A stretch of DNA of 55,775 bases from NCBI GenBank assembly GCA_040255445.1, contig JBDZUZ010000008.1, forward strand, positions 1 through 55,775. The letters are read 5' to 3'. Within the stretch, counting starts at the first letter, position 1, and every line of letters starts with the position of its first letter. Below are positions 50,493-55,775 of this stretch, one piece after another. The notes beneath the pieces are model-generated. The model was not told the origin of the DNA. It ran no database searches and worked only from the letters and a program-made list of their open reading frames with translations. The position numbers and the translations under genes were made by a program. Source of the stretch: JBDZUZ01 sp040255445. Lineage in GTDB: Bacteria; Planctomycetota; Phycisphaerae; Phycisphaerales; UBA1924.

Positions 50493-50545
50493 ATAAGACT
50501 ACGCACGGATCGGCTGGGTGGTGTCACCGGCCGAGCGGCCTTCGC

Positions 50546-50585
50546 AAAAAAAAAAGCCCGGGCCGGCGAGATCGCCGGCCCGGCT
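50546..50585 (-). terminator. intrinsic terminator after the PAS-LuxR gene
   Basis: On the minus strand a long GC stem (GCCGGGCCGGCG pairing with CGCCGGCCCGGGC) is followed by ten consecutive T. A textbook terminator 55-95 bases past the stop. Confidence 0.9.
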
Positions 50586-50639
50586 GAATTGCTGTTCTAC
50601 CGGTCCGTGGGAGGCCGGCTTGTGGGGCTCAGTCTGGGC

Positions 50640-51332
50640 TCAGTCCTCGTCACCGCCGTCACTGGGGGTGATGGCGTCGCCCTCGAGGCCGACGAGGCCG
50701 GCGCCCAGAGCGATCCGGGCGAGCTCGACGCGGTTGTTCACGCCGAGCTTGTTGCCCAGGGAAACACGGTGCCACTCGATGGTCTTGACCGACCGGTGGA
50801 GCCGCTTGGCGATGTCGGCGGTGGAGAGGCCGACACCGATGAGCTTGAGGATGTCCATCTCGCGGGAGGTGAGGCTCGCGAGTGCGCCGCGGTCCTCGTA
50901 GCGGGCGCGGGGGACGGGGATGCCGGTGCGACGGCTCTGATCGGGGCCGAGGCGCATCGTGATCAACGCCTTGGGCGAATCGGCGTCGATGTTCAGAGCG
51001 CGGAAGACGGTGCGGTAGAACCGGCCTTTGAGCATGCCGTCGAGCGTGGTGACGTTGCCGGAGCGGAGGACCTCCATGACGATGTCGAGGCGTTCCTGCG
51101 AGATCTGGCGGTCGTACAGCTCGGAGAAGGCGCGGCCGGCGATACTGGTCAGCGGATCGCCGGTGACGACGCGGTTGGCTTCGAGGTTCGCGTACTCGAC
51201 CATGCCCTCGTCGTTCAGCACCATGACGGCGACGCCGGCGTCGTCCGTGAGTGCGTGCCAGAGGGTGTCAGAGTCCGCGGGCGGCTCGTAACGGTTGCGG
51301 GCGGACATCGCGGATGAGTTCATTGTGTTCAT
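50640..51332 (-). CDS. PAS domain-containing LuxR-type transcription regulator
   Basis: 230 residues from the ATG at 51330-51332. The N-terminal ~120 residues resemble a PAS sensor domain (DDAGVAVMVLNDEGMVEYAN, AGRAFSELY); the C-terminus is a LuxR/GerE helix-turn-helix with LTSREMDILKLIGVGLSTAD and RVELARIALGAG. There is no receiver domain with its Asp, so it senses something through PAS rather than a phosphate. It is divergent from the LOG gene, and a perfect palindrome lies in between. It may regulate itself and its neighbour. A second ATG three codons downstream is also possible. Confidence 0.88.
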   Translation of the reverse strand: MNTMNSSAMSARNRYEPPADSDTLWHALTDDAGVAVMVLNDEGMVEYANLEANRVVTGDPLTSIAGRAFSELYDRQISQERLDIVMEVLRSGNVTTLDGMLKGRFYRTVFRALNIDADSPKALITMRLGPDQSRRTGIPVPRARYEDRGALASLTSREMDILKLIGVGLSTADIAKRLHRSVKTIEWHRVSLGNKLGVNNRVELARIALGAGLVGLEGDAITPSDGGDED

Positions 51333-51639
51333 CGTTTGGGGGCTCCCGCCGCTGCGGCGGGGAGGGCATCGAAGCACGGGGTGAGGCTGTGTGCTCCGAT
51401 CCGGCAGCGTGTGACGCGGCGGACAGGGATACACACACCCGGGCCGGTCCGCCCGAGAACGAGGTGCCCTTGTTGTCGGGGGTTGTGTGGTCGCATGCTC
51501 CCTGGAGTTGACACCGGGTCCCGACCGGTGACCAATCCCGCGGCCGTCCAACCCCCAGAGCGAGACGGCCGGAGCACTACTAGTAGAGCACATTCCCGTC
51601 CGATTGTCGAATCTGGACGCTTCCCGCAGGACACAACGG
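51333..51639. other. divergent intergenic region between PAS-LuxR and LOG genes
   Basis: 307 bases without a credible gene. It has a TTGACA (51508-51513) facing right with a weak -10, and a palindrome at 51577-51586 flanked by a six-base direct repeat. No RNA gene is seen. Confidence 0.6.
51571..51591. promoter_or_regulatory. palindrome in the PAS-LuxR/LOG divergent region
   Basis: CTACTAGTAG (51577-51586) is a perfect palindrome, flanked on both sides by GAGCA(C). It sits about 55-65 bases upstream of the LOG start and 245 upstream of the regulator start. Its dyad fits a dimeric HTH regulator; LuxR-type binding is possible but not shown. Confidence 0.4.
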
Positions 51640-52494
51640 ATGAAAAGAAACTCGATAGACGAAACGCGCCCCGGTGACTCGGACAGTACTGAGCACCAGC
51701 ACTCCCGGCGGAACCGGGGGAACGATGGGTCACCTTGGAAACACGTCAAAGACGAAGTCGCAGCGGGGTTCGCCCTGCCGGATGAACTGCGATTCCTCGC
51801 GGGCCCCCGAGCACGTCTTGCCGAACTGGCCCGCGCCATCCGTATATTCGCCGAGTTCATCCGGGGGTTCCGTGAACTGCATTTTATCGGCCCCTGTGTC
51901 ACGGTCTTCGGATCCGCCCGGTTTACCGAGGACAACCCGCACTACATCGCGGCCCGCGACATGGGCCGCCGCATCGCCGGTTTGGGGCTGACGGTCATGA
52001 CGGGCGGCGGTCCGGGGATCATGGAGGCCGCGAACCGCGGCGCGAAGGACGCGGGCGGGAAGTCGATCGGGTGCAACATCGTGCTGCCTATGGAGCAGGA
52101 GCCCAACCCGTATGTCGATCGGTTCATCGAGTTCCGCTACTTCTTCGTGCGGAAGGTGATGCTGGTCAAGTACAGCTACGCGTTCGTCGTCATGCCCGGC
52201 GGGTTCGGAACGCTCGACGAGCTCTTCGAGGCGGCGACGCTGGTGCAGACCAAGAAGATCCTCGGGTTCCCGATCGTGCTCTTTGGCACGGAGTACTGGG
52301 AGCCGCTGGTGCGGTTCATGCGCGAGACACTTGTGCCGATGGGCACGATCGATCCGGGTGATCTCGACCTGATCACCGTGACCGACTCGCCGGATGAGGC
52401 GATCGCGGTGATCGCGCGCGGTGTCGAGCTGCACGCGCCCGACATCAAGCAGCGTCCGAAGCGCAGCAGGCTGCTGGGCGAGCGCGCGAGCTGA
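51640..52494 (+). CDS. LOG-family (TIGR00730) nucleotide-binding protein
   Basis: 284 residues from the ATG at 51640 (a TTG 12 codons upstream is in the same frame but has no homologous features). It contains the Rossmann-type elements of the LOG family: VFGSARFTEDNPHYIAARD, TVMTGGGPGIMEAANRGAKD and the catalytic signature VVMPGGFGTLDELFEA. LOG proteins release free bases from nucleoside 5'-monophosphates (cytokinin activation in plants); bacterial members are lysine-decarboxylase-annotated. The N-terminal ~40 residues are charged and probably flexible. It is divergent from the PAS-LuxR regulator. Confidence 0.9.
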   Translation: MKRNSIDETRPGDSDSTEHQHSRRNRGNDGSPWKHVKDEVAAGFALPDELRFLAGPRARLAELARAIRIFAEFIRGFRELHFIGPCVTVFGSARFTEDNPHYIAARDMGRRIAGLGLTVMTGGGPGIMEAANRGAKDAGGKSIGCNIVLPMEQEPNPYVDRFIEFRYFFVRKVMLVKYSYAFVVMPGGFGTLDELFEAATLVQTKKILGFPIVLFGTEYWEPLVRFMRETLVPMGTIDPGDLDLITVTDSPDEAIAVIARGVELHAPDIKQRPKRSRLLGERAS

Positions 52495-52510
52495 ACAATG
52501 TCGGCCGGGT

Positions 52511-54016
52511 TCAGATCAGCGGGGCCTGCACGGGCGTGCCCAGCGTCTGCCAGCCGCCGTCGTGCGCGATGTCCCAGTGGATCATCGACGCGGCGATGGG
52601 CGCGGACGACTCGACGCGGATCGAGAACCAGGTCTCGCCCGTGCGGGCGGCGCCCCAGCCGAGCACATCGGCCTCCTGGTGGAGGTTGATGGTCGCGCCG
52701 CGGTAGTTGTCGAGCGTGCGTGTGAACGATGCCGTCGTGCCGTCGACAAAGAGCAGCGTGATGGTGACGTCGGTCTGGCTGTCGCTGGGGTTGTAGACGC
52801 TGAGGTACTCGATGAATTCGGTGCCGGCGCCGGCGTTGGCGATGTACGCATCTGCGAAGACCCAGTCGTTCCAGAAGAGCGTCGCGGCGGGCATGCCCAG
52901 CGCATCGGCGCGGGTGAAGTCATAGGTGGCGGCGGAGACGATCAGGGGCTGATCGGACTCGTAGAGCAGCGTGCCGCGTTCGTTGGCGTAGATGCCCATG
53001 TCCGCAGCGCCCAGGGAGATGCCGCGTCCGGCGGGGACGACGAACGCGAAGGGGCCGGTGTCGAGGCCGTCGTAGTAGCCGGCGGGCGCTGAAGCGCCGC
53101 GGCCGTTGTCGAAGGTCTCGAAGCGGGTCTCGATGATGACGGTCGCGTCGGTATCGCCGGGGTTGAAGAAGGTCGCGATGAACTCGCTCTCGTTGGAGAG
53201 GTCGACGTAGGGGATAGCGCCGTCGAGCGTGCCGGCGCCGGGGTGGCCCAGCGAGATGAAGCCCTGACCGGTGTTGGGCTCGTAGTGGCTGAGCGCGGCG
53301 ACGATCGCCTGTGTCGATTCGATCGTGACGCTGAAGGAGCCTTGCGGGACCCACGGCTCGCCGTTGATGTCGATGCCGCCGCGGCGGAGGGACGAGAGGG
53401 GCCAGACTTGTGAGACGGGGCTTCCCTCCGCGGGGTGCACGGTGATCGTGAGGAGCGCATCCTCGGTCCCCGGGTTGAACCAGGTGATGAAGTCGAGGCT
53501 CTCGCCGGGGAACTTCTGCACCTCGGCAAATGTCCAGAGCGTGGAGATCTCCGGCGTGAAGGCCTCGCCGGTCGCGACACCGAAGTCGTAGTGGCTCATG
53601 GTGCCGCCGAGCGGCAGCGAGGATCGGACCTCGATGGCGTAGGGGACGCCGGCGCGGCTGATCGCGGATTCGGCGGGGTTCCACGACGCCGCGGTGGTGA
53701 TGCCGCCGCGGGTCGTGGCGGGGAGGATGCCCGATGCGATCCGCTCATCGCGGTCGCCGGCCTCGTAGCGGGCGATGACCTCGAAGGTCACCGCGGTGTC
53801 GTTGTGGTTGACCAGAGGCACGAACTCATCGACCGTTGCGCTGCGGAAGCCCTCGGGGAAATACATGCGGTAGGGGAGCGAGGGGTCGAACGCCGGGATC
53901 GTCTCGCCCGACAAGGCCAGACGCTGCTCGAGGGGTTCGAACGCGGCGGTGTAGTCGCGTGCGATCGAGCGGCGGGGCGTGGCGGGGCGGTTGGCGGTCG
54001 TGCGGCGTCCGAACAT
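52511..54016 (-). CDS. LEPR-XLL-type secreted protein of unknown function
   Basis: 501 residues. The N-terminus has a basic stretch and AAFEPLEQRLALSG, which matches the LEPR-XLL signal (FEPLEPRLLLS) that marks surface proteins in planctomycetes; this copy has EQRLALS. The rest consists of at least three or four beta-sandwich-like segments with recurring patterns such as TWFNPGTEDALLTITV, ATFFNPGDTDATVII and LSVYNPSDSQTDVTITL, so it looks internally repeated. There is no C-terminal anchor. It is a single gene separated by 200 bases from the next operon. Function unknown. Confidence 0.8.
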   Translation of the reverse strand: MFGRRTTANRPATPRRSIARDYTAAFEPLEQRLALSGETIPAFDPSLPYRMYFPEGFRSATVDEFVPLVNHNDTAVTFEVIARYEAGDRDERIASGILPATTRGGITTAASWNPAESAISRAGVPYAIEVRSSLPLGGTMSHYDFGVATGEAFTPEISTLWTFAEVQKFPGESLDFITWFNPGTEDALLTITVHPAEGSPVSQVWPLSSLRRGGIDINGEPWVPQGSFSVTIESTQAIVAALSHYEPNTGQGFISLGHPGAGTLDGAIPYVDLSNESEFIATFFNPGDTDATVIIETRFETFDNGRGASAPAGYYDGLDTGPFAFVVPAGRGISLGAADMGIYANERGTLLYESDQPLIVSAATYDFTRADALGMPAATLFWNDWVFADAYIANAGAGTEFIEYLSVYNPSDSQTDVTITLLFVDGTTASFTRTLDNYRGATINLHQEADVLGWGAARTGETWFSIRVESSAPIAASMIHWDIAHDGGWQTLGTPVQAPLI

Positions 54017-54215
54017 GATCTTCCTCCGTAGCAGGCGCGGGGTGAGCGCGCAGAGACGGGGGGTTCATCGTCCGGGAGATGCGGGCACTTGGCGGGATGG
54101 GCAAGCCGTCGCGAGTCGCGCGGCTGGAGAGGTTGCGCAGACCGCACGAGGCGCACGAGCCGCGGGGTTGGACACCGAATATGGGGTGCTTGTGGGAGAC
54201 GTTCGGTCCGAGAAC

Positions 54216-54845
54216 TCAACGCTGCCCGGATGCATCCCCGATGGATGCGAGCACGATGACCTCGCCGCGCCCGGGGTATCGGCCGGCGGCGATCAGCCAG
54301 GTGCGGTTGCGCGTTTCGGCGGGGAGCTCGCCGCGGACCTGGACCTGCTGCCAACTGTTGGGGAGGTCGCGGTCTTCGTTGGGAAGACTGGCTTCGAACC
54401 GGAAGCGGATCTGTCCGTCTTCGTTGCTTGCATCGAGGATGATGCCGTAATCGCGGTGCTGAACCGAGCCGCGGTCGCCGGTCTGCACCACGCGGGTGGC
54501 GCCGATCTGCGTGCGAGCATCGTTGTCCCCGGCGATCAGCTGGGCGGCGAAGTAGTCGGCCTCGATCTCGGCGGGTGTGAACCTGTCGCGCAGGCCCTGG
54601 CCGAGGTTGATGCCCAGGTCCTCGGGGAGCATCGCCGGGCCGCGGAGCATGATCTCGCGCAGGCCGGCGAGTCCGGGCGAGTTCTCGCCGCGGTCGGCTT
54701 TGAGTTCGATCACGCGGACACGGAGGGTGAGGGGAGCGGCTGCGAGCACGCTGACGCCGCTCTCGGCGGCGGGCCGCGGGAGTGGCGTCAGTGATGCGCA
54801 CACGGAGACCAGCGCGACGGGGGCGATCAGCGAGAACGCCTTCAT
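54216..54845 (-). CDS. exported protein of unknown function, part of end operon
   Basis: 209 residues. A signal peptide (FSLIAPVALVSVCASL) is followed by a soluble domain rich in Glu, Arg and Leu, with LTLRVRVIELKADRGEN and a beta-rich C-terminal part with IRFRFEASLP. No family recognised and no lipobox visible. The start overlaps the end of the 54842 gene by four bases, so it is translationally coupled to the coiled-coil protein. It could be an envelope-acting partner of that protein. Confidence 0.7.
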   Translation of the reverse strand: MKAFSLIAPVALVSVCASLTPLPRPAAESGVSVLAAAPLTLRVRVIELKADRGENSPGLAGLREIMLRGPAMLPEDLGINLGQGLRDRFTPAEIEADYFAAQLIAGDNDARTQIGATRVVQTGDRGSVQHRDYGIILDASNEDGQIRFRFEASLPNEDRDLPNSWQQVQVRGELPAETRNRTWLIAAGRYPGRGEVIVLASIGDASGQR

Positions 54846-55357
54846 ACGATTTTCTCCACCTCTGTTCGGAGCGTCTGGACGGCGCTGATGACACGCTCGA
54901 TGCGTTCGGCGACCTTGTCCGGATCGTCCTCGAGCTGGCCGACCGATTCGCGGAGCGCCGAGAGATCGGCGATCAGCTGCGTTGAGCCATCGACGACACG
55001 CTTGGCGCGTTCGAGGCGGATGGAGGATGCGGCGGTGCGGGCATCGGCCGCAGCGCGGCTGAACTGCTTGGTGAGCAGCGCGAGGTCGGCGGTGCGGTCG
55101 CTGATGCCGCCGAGTCGCTCGGAGACGGTGGCGAGCAGGAGCTGCCGCATCGCGCTCCGGGCGATGATGTCGAGATCGCCGACGCCGTCGATCGTGTCGG
55201 GCGAATTGGCGATGAAGTCGCTCAGGCGGCGGTGGACGCCCAGACGCTGCGAGAGATCGTCGTTCGCGGCGACCTGCGTGGCGGCGTCGAGCAGTTCCTG
55301 CAGCTTGCGCTGCCAGCCGTCGAGGCCCCGGATCTGATCCCAGCGGTCGGTGGTCAT
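54842..55357 (-). CDS. predicted coiled-coil protein, part of end operon
   Basis: 171 residues of unknown family. Mostly helical heptad-like sequence with many Leu, Ala, Arg and Glu (LSQRLGVHRRLSDF, ERIERVISAVQTLRTEVEKI). No signal peptide or transmembrane helix, no Cys. It overlaps both neighbours by four bases (ATGA), so the genes form a tightly coupled operon. Possibly a structural or scaffold protein, but nothing in the sequence shows a partner. Confidence 0.7.
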   Translation of the reverse strand: MTTDRWDQIRGLDGWQRKLQELLDAATQVAANDDLSQRLGVHRRLSDFIANSPDTIDGVGDLDIIARSAMRQLLLATVSERLGGISDRTADLALLTKQFSRAAADARTAASSIRLERAKRVVDGSTQLIADLSALRESVGQLEDDPDKVAERIERVISAVQTLRTEVEKIV

Positions 55358-55775
55358 GATGCCCTCACGGTGCGGATGAGTTCGCGGATCTCGGCGACGG
55401 ATTCGACAAGCGAGCGGACATTGATCGGCCGGTTGGTGCGGACGGCGGCGAGGAGCTTGCCGTGCGCAGCGGCCCAGGAGCGGACACCGTCGCGGGCGGC
55501 CGCGATGAGGCGGCGCTGGTCGTCGAGGCGGTCGAGGGCCGCGGCGACCTGTGCATCGACGGGTTTCATGGTTGTCGTGAGCTGGCCGATCATGGCATCG
55601 ATCGACGCGAGTTCCTCGGCGAGTCGCTGCTCGCGGCGGGCGAGCTGCTCGACTTCATCGATGGCGTCCTGTACATCGGCGGAGACGGGATCACCGGGCG
55701 GCAGTGCGGCGAGGCGGTCGTCGAGCGGGCCGCGGTCGCGCCAGACCCGCGCGAGCTCGCCGATGATCCGCTGGC
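55354..55775 (-). CDS. coiled-coil protein, 5' end outside window
   Basis: At least 140 codons are visible and the reading frame stays open to the right edge, so the N-terminus lies outside. An internal Met (near 55593) should not be taken as the start. The sequence is helical with heptad-like patterns (QLARREQRLAEELASID, LVESVAEIRELIRTV) and no hydrophobic helix. It overlaps the next gene by four bases. It may be a paralogue of the 54842-55357 protein in style, but I see no strong sequence identity. Confidence 0.65.
   Translation of the reverse strand, partial: QRIIGELARVWRDRGPLDDRLAALPPGDPVSADVQDAIDEVEQLARREQRLAEELASIDAMIGQLTTTMKPVDAQVAAALDRLDDQRRLIAAARDGVRSWAAAHGKLLAAVRTNRPINVRSLVESVAEIRELIRTVRAS

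Overview
The window is high-GC bacterial chromosome, densely packed with genes. Several markers point to Planctomycetota, probably a Phycisphaerae-like lineage: a DUF1501/DUF1800 pair, a LEPR-XLL-type secreted protein, a GC-type dockerin protein, PEP-CTERM-like proteins whose signal reads PAPG, a pseudopilin-like H-x-G-E-x-G protein, a Minf_1886-family protein, and the 53-residue 'small basic protein' of the Planctomycetes/Verrucomicrobia/Chlamydiae group. I see no rRNA, tRNA, CRISPR array, insertion sequence or phage gene.

Layout. 1-2654 (minus): DUF1501 (cut by the window edge) and DUF1800 proteins. 2811-20281: a large aerobic respiration locus. Heme A synthase (minus) is divergent from a long plus-strand cluster encoding Alternative Complex III (actABCDEF), a small His-rich membrane protein, a Sco copper chaperone, a caa3-type A2 cytochrome c oxidase (coxB with fused cytochrome c, coxA, coxC, subunit IV) and an unknown two-helix membrane protein. 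Quinol electrons would pass through ActB/ActA/ActE to the cytochrome domain of CoxB and then to oxygen. 24412-28841 holds the matching System II cytochrome c assembly pair (ResB-like and CcsA), needed for the hemes of ActA, ActE and CoxB.

20362-24279: an orphan small gene of lower GC, an orphan MlaE-type permease, an OmpA-type lipoprotein and an amidohydrolase. 28834-44070: mainly housekeeping genes: 3-methyladenine glycosylase, Minf_1886 protein, AI-2E-type transporter, Ffh, PolX, RecG, DUF971, an alpha/beta hydrolase lacking its serine nucleophile that overlaps pyrF, a PEP-CTERM-like protein, a stand-alone nuoI, a Pro-rich membrane protein, the small basic protein and an aminotransferase.

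44128-50487 (all minus): the most unusual segment. It has an ABC transporter (ATPase, FtsX-like permease, DUF3299 protein), two secreted paralogues sharing one ectodomain but ending in different sorting modules (PEP-CTERM-like against GC-type dockerin), a pseudopilin-like protein and a small extremely His-rich exported protein with a CxxC. A four-copy 14-bp direct repeat lies just upstream of one paralogue, and a palindrome covers the start codon of the His-rich gene. My inference is a metal (possibly zinc) homeostasis island. 50640-55775: a PAS-LuxR regulator divergent from a LOG-family protein, a LEPR-XLL exported protein, and the end of an overlapping operon of coiled-coil/secreted proteins that runs off the window.
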